A stretch of DNA of 60,000 bases from Owenia fusiformis (GCA_903813345.2 CAIIXF020000008.1:19702822-19762821), one strand, 5' to 3'. Shown: positions 9,008-24,000, counted from the first letter of the stretch. The notes: generated by a model not told the origin, from the letters alone. Translations and numbers: made by a program.

Positions 9008-12000
9008 GTAAGTTGTTGGATTGCTGAATCAACCACTTTGCTTTCAATGGTATTTCAATTTATAATTATTTTAATGTCATTTGATTAGACTATGGGCTTA
9101 GTCATAAGCTCGCTGACTTGGAAGTTCTTTTGCATTCGGCCAGGGCTCTTTTCGTTGAAAAGAAATCGGTGTAAATCTTTTCATGGTATGCGAACCAATA
9201 TTTGATATTTATATCACAAATGCCATTTAGTACCACTGCCAGATCCAGAAGAAACAAGGGGGTCAAATTTCAAATCTGTGAATGCGGACCGCAGTTTTTA
9301 AAAATTTGAGGCCCATTTTTGACAATTTGGCCTAAAAAGTCCCAAAAAGGCCATAAAAAGCCAACTTTTTTTTTCTGGGCCCACCCAAGGGAGGGGCCTA
9401 TATGCCATCAACTCAAGGCGGTCCCCCAGGGGGTTCACTGCGGCATAGAATTTGGCGGGGATCCTAGGCTCATTGCACCCTCAGATATCAATTTGTTCTC
9501 ATACGAATCTGTCAAATTTCAATGGGGACGGTCCATATCCATGGCTCTACACTGTACCATCTCTAACGAAATGTGTAAGTAGTAAACTATATATAGCAAC
9601 AGTTATAAAAGTATCTGTACAGAAACATAAAGAAGGAAATTTTCAAACTAAATTTGGCATACAAAATCATAAGCTTATAGATTTATATAAAGGGGTGAAC
9701 TCATACTGTATGCGTACAAAGATAATATCATATTTCATATTATTTGTATTATGATCAGTATTGATAAAATAAATATTATGGAGTTATGGTTCAACGGTAA
9801 GTATAACACATGGCCACGGATTGACAGGTTTTGAAAAAATAGCAAGAAGTCAAGTCAGATCATCGGTTACATGTAATTATGTAAATTTCTTGTTTCATAA
9901 ATTACCAAAAAGGCAATGGGCCTAGCACCTTTTTTATTGCTTGAACACGAAGTTTGGTGTGACATTAAAATCGTAAATCTATAGACAGCAATAAAATTCT
10001 GCTATTGGCAAAATACTAATACTTGTATAAACACTGTATATGAGAATTAGTCATGCACATAGCTTTCTATCAGTTTCTTTCTTGGAACTGTTTCTATTTG
10101 CAAAACAGAAAGATGTAATGAGATGACAAAATGATAGGATCATCTAAGATTTTGATTATTTATTGAAGTATTGTTTATTTGTTATCAGGCATTGATCTGT
10201 TTATTTGGTATTTGTGTTTGAAGGATCTAAGATACCATGTCAAGATATCCTCTTTCTATAAACACTGCATTTACAATAATAAATCCCCTATTTAAGTGTT
10301 TGGATATTATCAGGCAATGGGCAACATCAGAAGAAAACACAGGTAACAATTAATTAGCTCACAGCTCGGCAAGGCAAGGTAATTCCAGCCAAATCGAACA
10401 AAGTATTTCATATAACTGCACTGCATTATATAACCAATAACTCACCCAAGGTCATTTGTTGAATGGTTGTCAAGGTGACAACTTGACTCTACCGATTGCT
10501 TTACTATTACTTGACTCTTGCAGAAAGTTTCACTGAAATGGTTGGAAACAGATGTAGAATAGATATACAGAATAGTAATACAGTTTTAAAAAACATTATT
10601 AAGAGAATATCTTCTTAAAATGAACCCACCACCTAAGGACATCTAAATCATGAAGGATAAAGTCTATGGTATAACCTGTAGTATATTACTATAGTTTGAC
10701 TATTTATATTGTGTTCTATTTACTAATCTAGAAGCTGTGTATCCAGTTTTGATTATAATTAGTAAACTGTAAATGGGAGTTGAATAACTACGTATTGTAT
10801 AGTATTATGTATAATGTGTCAGCCTGTATTACCACAAGGACATAAGACAAAAATAACAGATGCATTCTATTTTGAACAGTAAATGTTGTTAAACCTGGGG
10901 ACATTGTGGCTAATAAATTATCAATTGTGATTGCCATTGAAAGAATGTAGTTGTGTCAGAATGGCTGTTCCATCTGTCATGTTATCCGATAGGTGTTCAT
11001 TTTGACTGTTAGGTATTCATTTTACCTAAGAGGTGTTCATTTCACCTGAGAGGTGTTTATTTTACTTGAGAGGTGTTCATTTTACCCGAGAAGTGTTAAT
11101 TTTACCTGAGGGGTGTTTATTTCAAATGTTAAGTATTTATTTTACCTGAGAGGTATTCATTTTACCTGAGGGGTGTTCATTTTAACTGTTAGGTGTTCTT
11201 TTTACCTGGGAGGTGTTCATTCTAGTGTTTTCATAACAAAACAGTTTTAGATGTGTTCAAATACTGCTCAAAAGTTTTATTAAGGATTCATATGATTGTA
11301 CTAACAAGTACATGTATATGAATACATCCTTGTCTCTTCAACATATACCTAGTATACAGTTTATGATTATGGATAGAGTGCATTAACTTTTCAAGAGCTA
11401 ACAATTTATACACAATTGTTCATCTTTAAGTAAAATCAGCTGCTCCATTACCTCCTGGGAAATCCTAATTTACAGCCCTGGAAAGCATCAGTAAGTGTGT
11501 ATTTACCTCAAATTGAACATTTAGTTGGATTAAAGTGGCAAATAAATTATAGGATTACATGTTTTATGTCTGCTTGATTATCTACTAGAGAAACATCATT
11601 CCTACATTCTCCTTCATTGAATTTATTGCACACGGAGAGCCACTTCCTTTTCTGTAAAGTCTTGTCATAACACAAATCCGGCTAACTATTCCATAAATGA
11701 AAAAATGACTATCATATAAACATACATACGTGTAGCAAGATTTTTTCTTTTATGATTCATTTCATTTTGATTAATTTTCAGAACCATAGTCATTGTTTGT
11801 ATGGGAGGATTGTTTAGAAAATGCATTACTTAATGAAATGAAGCACTCGTATGATTACAATAAAGAAGATGCTGAAAGGTTTTGTCTCCTCTACTAACAA
11901 ACTGATATAAAGGATTGATTCGTTTTATTTCCAAGCCAGCACATAAAACAGTTCATTGGTTGCATCTAGAATATGATTAAAACTGGAAATACAATCACCA

Positions 12001-15000
12001 AGACCTGTGTTAATTAATTAATTTAAAAAGCAACTATTAATTAAAATAGCAACTGCCATTGAGAAGGGTTTTGTATAAATGTAATTACTAATTATAGTTC
12101 ATTAGGCCTTTAACAAGTTCCTAAAGCTTGATATCTGTTTTCATAGCTCAAATCATGACATAAATCTTGATCGAAACAATGAGGTATGATTGTATTATAT
12201 TGTATTATATTGTATTGTATTGTATTGTATTGTATTGTTTTATTTTACTTTCACAGAACATTTTTAACCTAGAAAGTAAACAATTTGCGATATGAAAAAA
12301 TTGTCATTTTGATTAGTGTTTTCCATGAAATAGTTATCTTGAATTTTAATCATTTCTTATGTTTCAGTTATTCCGTCATCTCACAGAACACAATGATGTT
12401 ATTAAATTTGACATAGAGTCATATATAGCTGAGGGTGTCCATTTCGCTGACCCCTACAAGAAGCATGCCTTTAATGTAGTCGCCAGTGATGCTACGTCCA
12501 TTCATCGGAACATACCTGACACTAGAAATGAGGGGTATGTATAGAATTAGTTGACTCAAGCTGAGATTAACTTTACAAATAAGAATAATTTATGCATATT
12601 ATTAATGCAGCTGAAATTATTCTCAATATTAAAGATGTTTCTATTATATAGAGTTAAGTATAATGCAGTCTTGCATCATTTGTTTGCCTTTGTTTCTTAA
12701 AAGAGAGCTTTGTCTTCACTCTTTCAACTTACTTTAAATCTCTGAACTCACCGAGCCATTCTGAGTTCGTCGTCGAAGTATGGTCAACTTTCTATGTATG
12801 GTAATATCCTCTGACATTATCACAAAGTTAATAAGCAAGCATTTAGGATGTGTTCCTTTTAGCTCGCTAATTGGTTAAGAAAAGATTAGTGTGGTATGTT
12901 GTAGGTTTGAAATGATTTATGACCCAGGCTGTCATGGGCATAGGCCGTGGGAGCGGGATTACCAAACTGTAATATAGTCTACACTAGGCAGAGGGTAGTT
13001 TATAACTAGACTCTGTGAGCAGGGTACTTGGAAGCTTCCCCTTATAGTGATAATCACTTATAATATTGGTGTTGAAAGTAACTCATATAGGTTTTATGCG
13101 TCCAGTAATCAATTGTTATAATACACTTGTCCTTTTATCTGTGTTTATATGAGGTCATTTCTCGTAATCCTAATGTGATCAAGTACTATCAGAATTGTTA
13201 AAACTGGGATGGAAATCACCTCCACATCATGTTCTCATGCATATTTCATAACTTGTTCATCCTATTCAAACATGTAATGTTACCATTATTATGACCAGGT
13301 ATTACTCTTAAACTGTGTTCTTTATGAAGAAGTTATTTACTTGTATAAATAATGAATAGTGTGTTAATGAATGGGACGTGATTACGATCTTAATATCTCT
13401 CAAGATATTCATCTATACACTTTCCCAATAGAAACATACGACTCTCCCGATGCAATGGTTTATTAATGTATTTAAACTACTGAGTGACATGAAATCGTGA
13501 AGTAAAATAAAAACTCAAATTGATCTGTTTAAGAAGATGTGAAGAGAATGAACATGAATTAATTAGTTAGATTATCTCATATTTATTAAAATAAGTCCAT
13601 CAATCTGTTGATTAGATGAGCATAGCTATTTGTATCCTGAATGATGTCTTGTGTATCCTCATGCAATCTGATGATGATTTGTCCCGTTACCGTTGTCAGA
13701 TTTCATTGTTTCGAGACAGTACAAATATCACAAATATCTTAGTTACTGGATATAAAATTAATCAATTAAAGTATAAATTTGATGCCATTGGACCACAAAC
13801 TAAACCAGTGATCTCCCTAGCATTAAAGCAAGTGGGTGCAGCACCCACCTGAGATTTTGAAAATAGGCTAGCACCCACCTTAAAATCTGTTTGCACCCAC
13901 TTGAAATGAAAATGATAAAAATAATGAAAAATAAAGTTTTGTTTTCAGCACTGTTTTAAGCAGCTATAGCGAACATAATTACAACCAATTTAGTCGTTTT
14001 CACAGGGTAATATAACACTTTACAAACCTGCATTAAATACCTAAAAAAGTTCAGAGTTTGGCATTCAGTATCTGTAACAAATGGCAGGTGGTAAAATTTT
14101 GAATGTCAGTGCCTTGTCTTTAACCTGCTTTTGTTTCAAATCAAAATATTGAATCTTAAAAGTATACTGTAAACCATAGACACTGATTAATAGCTAATTA
14201 ACCAATATATCTAATATTTTTGTTATTGTGTCGCAAATGTGCCATGATAATATGGGATTATTGCTCAGTTTATGAGCCCCTGTGGCCCCATAATAAATAT
14301 TTTATTATGTAGTCTTCCTTTAATAAATCAGTGAGGCAGTCAGCTCCTATCCCACGGTGCGGTAGCCAAACTGCTTGCCTACTATGCACGCAGTTTGAAA
14401 GACTGACAAACTGCGCGCCTATCAACATTGCATCATAAAAGTTGGAGTCTGTGTTTTCAAACGTCATTTTAAGACATTTATTCTGAATTGTTTTATAGTT
14501 CAACACGTCCATTCGGTGGCGATTATATGATTCAACCATGTGATAGCGAAATGCATGTCCAGATGAACGTAGGTTTAAAAATATAAGCAGATTAATACAA
14601 AAAATTGACATCGATTTTTCGATCACCGATACATAAGTTGATATCGCACGTTTCACAGAAATATAAAACACTTGGGTTTTGATTCACAGGTACATCTCAA
14701 CCCAGTTTTCCCGTACAATACAAAATATTTCGTCTTAAAATAGATGAACATGACAGAAAGAAGTAATAAAACACAAACTGCGCGCCTATTTTAGCCAGAA
14801 ATCACAAACTGCGTGCCTACTCTTCCAAACTGCGTGCATATTATCGATGACTTCTCAGTAATGCAGGCCTATGTGATTTCATGGGAGTACGTAAGTAAGT
14901 TGAAAAGGTAGAGATTGAAAAGGTTAAAAAAAATCAAAAACTAAAATTGGGTTGATGGTTGACAACCAGTGGAAATGTACATATTTATATTTTATTTTGT

Positions 15001-18000
15001 TCTTGTCTATGATTTAATAAAAAATTGATGCAATAATTCGACTTCATCATATAGAGTTGAGTTCAAAAATCTCATGAAAATGGTTTTGTTCTATTGGGGT
15101 CCTACTAAAAGACACCCAGGTGGCCCCCGCCTAGTCCCCATCGAAGTGCCGAAGTGCTTATTTTACTACTTTATTTCAAACTAACATGGTGCATGATGCA
15201 TGGTGCAACATAAATACAATTCGTTCATAAAAATTGTGTAAATATATATTGAATCCTTTTTATGTCCCCACCACATAGTGTGGGGCCATATTGTCGTCCT
15301 AGGCGCGTCCGTCCGTCCGTCCATCCGTCTGTCTGTCTGTCTGGTTGTCTGTCTGTCCGTCCGTACGTCCGGCAGTTTTCTCCAAAACCGCTACAGGTAT
15401 CACCTTCTAATTTTCAGGAATAACTTATGAGTGCCTATAGATGTGGATGAAAAAAATTTAACTCGAAACCTACTTCCTGTCGGCCATTTTGAAGTTTAAC
15501 ATCTTGTTCAGCTCACTTCATTCTAGATCTGATTAGGTTTTGGACCTGCTAGCTCAATCATGTCAGCCATTTTGAATGTCTTAAGAAAAGTTAGCGCGCG
15601 ATAATACTTTGTATCATATTCAATGGTGTTTTTGAGTTTTCATACTTTAACTATTTAGTAGCTTTATAAATAATTTCAGATGTACTTTGCTGTAAAAGCC
15701 TACTTTATTGTTAACAGTAGTTATATGTGATAATTTTGTAAAAAGAAATCAGCAAAAACTCATAAGGACTTTTTTATTGACGGCCATTTTGGATTTTTCG
15801 GTCCTAAAATCTTGTCTGTGAAGTCTTGTCTGCGCGTTTTCAGGTGAACCGTTTGGTGGATCAATTTCAAATTTTCAGGGATGATTCTTAGTATAAAAAT
15901 CTATATCTCATTAGTTTTTTGGCATTCTGGGTAAATGTCAAGGCAGCCATTTTGGATTTTCCGTCCTAAAATCTTGTCTGTAAAGTCTTGTCTACTCGTT
16001 TTCAGGTGAACTGTTTGGTAGATCAATTTCAAATTTTCAGGAATGATTCTTAGTATGAAAATCTAGAATTCATTAGTTTTTTTGCATTCTGGGTAAATGT
16101 CAAGGCAGCCATTTTGGATTTTCCGTCTTAAAATCTTGCCTGTAAAGTCTTGTCTACGGTTTTTAGGTGAACGGTTTGGTAGATCAATTTCAAATTTTCA
16201 GGGATGATTCTTTGTATGAAAATCTACATCTGATTACTTTTTTTGCATTCTGCGTAAATGTTAAGGCAGCCATTTTGGATTTTCTGTCCTAAAATCTTGT
16301 CTTTAAAGTCTTGTCTACCCGTTTTCAGGTGAACCGTTTGGTAGATCAATTTCATATTTTCAGGGATGATTCTTAGTATGGAAATCTACTAACAGATTAG
16401 TTTTTTGATATTCTTGGTAAATGTCAAGGCAGCCATTTTGGATTTTCCATCCTGAAATCTTGTCTGTAAAGTCTTCTTTACATGTTTTCTGGTTAACTGT
16501 GTACAAATTTTCAGGGGTGGTTCTTAGTATGAAAATCTAGAACTGACTTAATTTTGGGCATTCTGGGTAAATTTTAAGGTGGCCACTTTGGATTTTCCGT
16601 CCTCAAATTGTGTTGGTAAAGTCTTGTCTACTCATTTTCAGGATAACCATTTCATGGGATCACCACTTGGTGGGGACATTTTGTACACATTTGTGTTCTT
16701 GTTTATTTATATTTTTGATTGATGCAGTCCAAAAAGCCATTTCTTAGAATTCAATGAATTCCTCATTATAAAATGCTACAAAAATTCAAAGTTTTAGCAA
16801 AATAAGTAAGAAAAAGATATTTACAACAATCTCACTCTTTCGACTTGAAACTTATTACCCATGTTACCATAAATAAGTGACCATGCATGCATGACGAGCA
16901 AAAATTCAGAAATTCAAAACTTTTTCACTTAAACCTTTGAATTTTTGGGGATACAATAGTTCCGAGTCTATTTTATAGCATATGCCAAAGGAAGTAATAC
17001 TTGAATGTCCCGACTGCAGTACATAGTATACGAGCCTGATAAATCCAAAGAAATTGAGGAAGGGTTGACACAATGTACTATTTCTTTTAAGGTTTGAGAG
17101 GACATCGGGCAAGAGGTTTTCACAGTCTTTTAATGGTTTTTCAAATGAGTCACTGGTACCTTTAAATAATCGCCTCTTTGGTTTCTTGATTGGTTTCCTT
17201 TTCTTCATTGGTGCGTTTTAAAATAACATCTTGTTTAATTCTGAAGGGGGTGTCATGGTTTTTGAAGATGCGCCATTGTTATCTACATTTTGCTAGGGTC
17301 AGACTTTGGTTTCTTTTTATATAGGGACAGGCTTAGTGAGTGGCGTTTACGTTTTCTGAAAATACACAACAAACTTGCACACAGCTTGCAAATTAGGCGC
17401 GCAGTTTGTAAATATAGGCGCGCAGTTTGTAAATATTAGGCACGCAGTTTGTGAAATCCACGTGAAAGTATGCACGCAGTTTGACAGCGAAAAAAAATAA
17501 AATCACGTTAATGGCTTGTCACTGTTTAACAAACAAACTATATTACTTAAACCATGTGCAGCAATCCTATATCTTTCAGAATATGCAAACACAAGGGCTG
17601 GAATAAACGTCAAACTACGAAAAACAGACATTATATGACGCAACACTGTATAATTTTAACACGAAAGCTCCTTGGGAACCTTATTTTGAGATAACTAGAT
17701 ATGCATCAGGAAAAAATCGAGTGCTACGTATAAACTAAGTTAGTCTCCACATCTTGGTACTGTCTGAAAACCAAAACTAGCCTTGTATTTCCAGTAATTT
17801 CCATCCTCTTGGGAGTCGTGTCCTCCCTGTCTGTCATTTTGTGAATAGGCGCGCAGTTTGTCAGTGTTCCAAACTGCGTACATAGTAGGCGCGCAGTTTG
17901 CCTACCGCTCCGTGTATCCATTATCAAATGATTGTATGATCATGATATATGTTCATAAAATAAGAAAACTAACCATGTTTATTTTAAGGGTGAAGAGAAT

Positions 18001-21000
18001 AGTTAAATATTTAGGAGCAACTAGGTTTGAGGTAATTTTTTGAATGGAAAAAGGATATTTGAGCGGATCACATATATTGACCATTGACTGCCCAACAGAC
18101 AAGATGAGAGTAGAAATAATCTTGATTTACAACATTAGATATTCAAAATCTACATGTAAAAGTACATCTTGAAGTATAATTTCGAAAATATTTATCAGCT
18201 TTGAAAATTTAATTTTTTTGAAAATGTGACTTCTAGTGCAGGGAAATTCCTCATAGACCCCATGTTAAAAAATCACAAAAGTAGAAATATCTTTTCTTGC
18301 AGATAGTAAAGGGAACTTTCTACTATACCCGCCATGGTATCTAACCCAAACGAGCAACCTGGTGGTGAAACTGGTAACTACCTACTCGCATCTGAGTAAT
18401 TGCACACTGATTTCAATTATTTTTTCCCACTTCTCCTTTAATGATCAAATTCAGCATTTTTGCATCATTTTGATATGATATGATAAATATATCACAAAAA
18501 ACAAACAAGATATCATTTACATAACACTGACACACATTTGTTCAATTCAGTCAAAACCTGACATATCTAAAACCAGAATATCCCAATTTATTTTTACTTC
18601 TGGTATACTTTGTGTGTATTAGGGGATAATTTGGCTAAATATTCGGTATATGAGATATTGCTATTTGTTTGAGCCCTAGTGGTGTCCACATCTGTTAAAT
18701 AGCACATTTCCTATATATTCTATTATTACACCATGGTTAGGTAGATATTTTTTACAATGGCATATATACTTGCCTTGTTGCAAATGAAGAGATGTTTTAT
18801 TGAATATCGATTTTAAGTCGATTTTAATTTAGCATCAGGCAACCCCCCGCCAAAAATTCTTTCAAAATCATGCATTTTTTACCATTTTGAGCACTTCTTA
18901 AGTAATTTTAGCCATATTTTGGCCTAAATTTACCCTTTGCATTCGTTTGACTTCACTTCTTAAAAGAGAGCTTCGTCTTCACTCTTTCAAACTAAAATAA
19001 ACCTGTGAACTCACCGCGCCAATCAGTGTTCGTCGTCCAAATTTGACCGACGTTCTATATATGGTCATTCCTTCTGACGTCATCGTTGAGCCCGGATTGA
19101 CCAATGACATGCGCATACATTTAATTAGCATTTGGTGTATGTTTCTTCAAGCTCGCTGATTGATGAAAGAAAGGTCAGCGCGTAGGTCAGAAGTGATTTG
19201 TTACCCAAACTGTCACCGGTACCCGTCGTGGGGGCGGGGATACTAAACTGTAATATGGTCTCTACTAGGCAGAGTGTAGTTTAACTAGACTCTGCGCGCA
19301 GGGTAGCCTAAATTGTCAAATGTGAACCCCCTTGGAAATTTTTGAAAACTGAACCCCCCTTGGCAAATCCTGGCTACGGGCCTGTATAACATATAAGTCT
19401 GAATCTTCACAAGAGTTCTATTAAGCATCTCCAGAAATATTATTTTGTCGGTCCTCAGAAATATTCAGACTTATTATTAAAAGAAAGCATTAGTGGCATC
19501 TTAATTAATACCAGATTATTGTTATGTTAAAAATATTAAATATTCATTAATTCATATCTTGACATCACCCACATTTCAACCACATTTTACCACTCCATCA
19601 GCTTGATAGAAAATGTTTAATTCATTCTAGATATTATTGTCATAACCATCATAAATAATCATAAAAGTCGCGGATAAAAAAGGATAAGTGACTTCTAAAT
19701 GCAAGTATCTGCAAGTGCTTAATTGAATATTCTACCTTAATTGGAGCATTCAAATGTTGTCAATTATAGTTTTACATTTTTTCTATAGATATTATCATGT
19801 AAATTCTGAATATTCTAGGTATAGCACAGAATGTTTGGTATCTAAATTAGTCCTCTATTTTTAGTTTAAACCAATATGGTTACTAAATAGATTTTTGGTA
19901 GTCACTTTTGTGCATGGGTTTGAATTTGCCAAAAAATTTAAAGTAAAAAATATACATCGATTTTATGCTATTATTGGCTTAAAGGGCACATATTGGGTAA
20001 CATTTGAAAAACTGTCAAAAATCTAACTCATAAATAGACAACACTAAAACCTAAAAGAGTTGGTTTACCTTTCAATGTTTAAAGCAGATCTGTTGTGTTT
20101 TAAACACTACCTCCAGACTTAATTTTGTTATCAAAACTTAGGATTAATATGCATAATATTTGTCCCAGACAAAATCGATTTATATTATAATTGATATGAC
20201 ACATTTAGCCTTAACCCAGGATACTAGGCTGCAGTTGTATAATTTACCAATTTATTTGTTATTTATGCAGCAGATTATTTCTTTCAAACAATTAAGAAAT
20301 CAAGCTGTAATCATAACTTTGATCATTTTTTTTTTGATAAAAATTGTGTGTATTGTACACTGATTGAGTCAGACGATTTTCTTATTTACCACCTACCTAC
20401 ATTCAATTACCATTAGTGATTACTTTTAGTGTTAATTTTCACATTTATACAAGACATCACTTAGCATAATCAGAAAACTCATGTAATAATAGAAGATATA
20501 TGTGAATTTGATTGATCCATGAGTTTGCATGCCAAACTGCTTTAATTAAACCCAAAGTAGTGTTTATGCCAATATGTTTGACATTTCTCATCTGTCAATA
20601 AATGTTAAGATTTAGTTTCTCTGATTATAGAAACAATCTCTTAATTAGCTTGAGGGTACATTGGCCCCATTCATCATCTAAGACACTTCCAGGAAGTATA
20701 AGTAGCAATTAAAATGATTATAACAGTTTATAGAACAACTTGCAGTTTGTTACTTAGGGAGCACTTCTACATGTGAAGATATTTCAAGTAATAAATAATA
20801 TGGTACCATGTTATGGTACTAAAAGGGTTGATCTTGGAATCTATATTGAATCAACTATCCATATTTTCAATTACTAGTCTGTAATACCCTTTTATATATA
20901 AAATAAAGAAATGATTTTGATTTGATCAAAAAACACTGCTCATTTTATGTCACTTACTACAACAAATGGTTACATATTGTTATAGTCTTCAACTTTTGTG

Positions 21001-24000
21001 GATGGTGGTCAGCGTGGGCAGTGTCTGTAACAAATGGCAGGTGATCACATTTTGCATGTTAATGCTTTGTTTTGCTTAAAGTTGTACCTATATTTTATAC
21101 ATGTATACAATTTTAGAAAATTATTTAAAATATCATTTTTAAATATAATCAAAACAACACAAGCGTAAGTGATTTAATCATTTCTGTATACTGTTTCCAG
21201 GTGCCAGGACCTAGAGTATGACGGTGACCTCCCAAGTACAAGCATCATCATAACCTTCCATAATGAGGCCAGGTCTGCCCTCCTACGCACAGTCATTAGG
21301 TATTCTACTTTTTCTTATCAGGCTTGATTTGTCCACTGAGTTCCTTCATTGGGGAATAAGAGTGCAGGAGGGAGAGGGGGGGGGGTAAGAACATTTAAAG
21401 CAAATGTGGAATTCTCTATCAATTTACACAGTGCTAATTTTCCAGATCCTTATTATGCCTGTTTGAGACAAAATATCTCAATATTTCATAATTTTGATAA
21501 ATTTTCAGTTTATTCTATTCAACTTGAATATATTCCTGGGAATTGTAATGTGGGGTAATCACTATTTACATTGTTTCAAGAAAACAACATACATGATTTT
21601 TTCTGGATTTACCTCTTATGTTTTCTGATCTCTTGGAATGGTACTTTTCTAAAACTGCTTAGTGCTTTGGTGCTGAAAGATGAGAGTGCAAATGTCTGTG
21701 CTTTGGGGTCATACTGGAATATATGGTACACAGTTTTTTGACAGTTTTAGGGGTCATATAGACTTAAGATAGGACTGATAGAACACTTCATCTAACTCTC
21801 CAGTATGGAATACCAGTACATTCATATGCATGTCTGTAAAGGTTCATATGATGAGCATGCACATACAGTAATAGAAGAGCTCTCTTGATTAGCGAGCAGC
21901 TGACTTCAGGGCCATTGAATGCTGTGGTTCAACAGGAACTCAATCAGATACTTCAACAGGGAGTAAGTCATCGCCCTCCTTCATAGCATGTAATCAGTAT
22001 CACTGGTGGATATTAAGCGAAGGTAACTGCCGTCACCTTCGCATTCAAGATTTTTTTTATTCACAAATATAAAACAATTGTACAATAACAATAAATTGTG
22101 TATAAGCAGCATTCACAAAAATTGCTTTACAAAAATATTGATAAAGATAAATGTTTTTTTTCAAAAGTTCTTGATGATGTTAACGTTTTCAATCCATACA
22201 GACAAATTGTACTCCTTTTTATTTATGAGTTAAATAAGCAGGAATATTATTGTGAATTTCTTGAAAGTTGTTCGAATGTCAAATAGTTTCCAACTGTTAT
22301 TGTCTTCTGAAAATTTACACCAGTTGTTATATATTGTGATACCTAAAATTGATATAATGACATTTCTGAAGTTGGTGATGTTATTTCCAGATAAAAATCC
22401 TATAACAATATGTTTATATATGATTTCACATTTAAATTGTATACCTAATTCTTGCCATGTATGTTTTACTTTTTTACATTCATATAACATATGTTTCATA
22501 TCGTGAGTTTTATTGCAGATAAGACACATGCTTGAAACATTTTTGTTCCATTTTGACACTGTGCTTCCTTTCACATGCCAGTATATTATGGATGGTTTTG
22601 AAATTAAATTCAGAGAAATACTTGTATGTCATGACTTTTACCTTTTGCTGATAAATGTCTTCCCAGATTCTTCGCATTCAAGGTTGTGGAGAATATTGCA
22701 TCATTTCAAATATAAAGTGGTTTAATTCAATGAAAACTGAAATTTTTGAAATCGACAATATTCGTCCGCCATCTTGAATGCGAAGGTGATGGCAGTTACC
22801 TTCGCTTGGTATCCACCAGTGAGTATATAAAACATACAGAGGGGATGACTGAATCAAGTGCTTCTTTCATCATACAAGGCCATAGGCTTAATCCTAGATG
22901 CTTTTGCTATAGCTCTTATAAGATTTTCTTCTAGGCCAGGCCCGTAGCCTGAGGGGGGGGGTAGAAAGTTTGAACCCCTCCCCTTGGCCAAAAATTCTTT
23001 CAAAATGCAGTTTTCACAATTCCTAGCAATTTTCAAGTGATTTGGGGTCAAAATTATGTGAACCCTGCCCCCTGGAATTTTGTGAAAAAGTGACCCCCCT
23101 TGGCACAACCTGGCTATGGGCCAGTAGGCTCTACTGTATATAGTGAGTTGTACTGTATTGTCTGAGCTTGTCTGAGATTAATTGTTTTTGTCAGACTTCA
23201 CAACCATGTGCTGCCACATTAACCTTAACATCAGTTACATCACCTGTGAAAGATGTGTCAGAAACAAGACTCCTATGCAGATGGGCCTTTTGGCTTTCCA
23301 ATTAATCAAACTTAAGGCTTCTCTGTAAGAACTATTTATACCTGGATGCATGGAATACTCATATATATATATGGGAAAACATGTACCGATTTGTACTCTT
23401 TATATTCACACTTTTAAAAAAGGGATGGGGCCTTTAAGCATTTAGTCCCCCTCCACCTACCATCCACACTATCAGTCTCTATCAGCTACAAATATTATCA
23501 CTCATATAGCTCATAATGATTCATTCATATGGTGAAAACAAACTAGAGTATAATCATCATGGCCTAGTAATATAAGCTTGATAACTGTCTGCTAACTCTA
23601 ATTGATGACTTCTTAAGTCTCATAAAAATTTTCTATATGACCTGAATCAATGAAAATAATCCCAATTTTCTGTTTGTATAAAGTACTGGAATAGTTTGTA
23701 ATTCTATTATTAGTCTCTTCGGTTGATATATTGTTGTATTATGATTAATGCTTTGACAGAGGATATTTAGTTAATGACAATATACAGGGTGGGCCAAAAA
23801 AACGCCACTTTTTTTTCAAGACACTATAACTTTTTTATTTTCCAACCTACATACCCCAAATTTTGCAGTTATATAGTGCCAAGGGTTCTTAGTAATAATA
23901 TAATGTAACAAGTCCTTCAACTGGGATTATATTTGATCTAAAAAGAGGAGTTCAATTGGTCCGCTACCCCATTTGATGATAGATTTTAGTTTTAGTCGCC

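Larger units (their letters stand above)
9008..12367 (+). other. GALNT intron 1
   Basis: 3.36 kb. Contains a 20-bp minisatellite (10975-11225) and a pentanucleotide run (12187-12236). No other gene is seen. The open frames near 9319-9754 show no conserved motif. Confidence 0.7.
14353..17914. mobile_element. 3.56-kb DNA transposon with roughly 70-bp TIRs and GCGCGCAGTTTG subterminal repeats
   Basis: The left end CACGGTGCGGTAG... and the inverted right end CACGGAGCGGTAG... align for about 70 bp at roughly 90 percent. The 5-bp repeat TATCC flanks it (14348-14352 and 17915-17919). The motif GGCGCGCAGTTTG or a one- or two-base variant recurs three times in each terminal repeat and again near 14770-14840 and 17390-17475, usually facing inward and outward in pairs. 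Subterminal repeats of this kind are transposase-binding sites in several superfamilies. No catalytic domain is recognised. A minus-strand 100-codon frame (16906-17208) starts with a Lys/Arg-rich stretch and could be a transposase remnant. Confidence 0.8.
12535..21200 (+). other. GALNT intron 2
   Basis: 8.67 kb. Holds a decayed family B MITE, a 3.56-kb TIR transposon with a nested element, a nested pair of MITEs at 18836-19384, and two members of an interspersed repeat (14056, 20985). No host exon is recognised. Confidence 0.7.
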
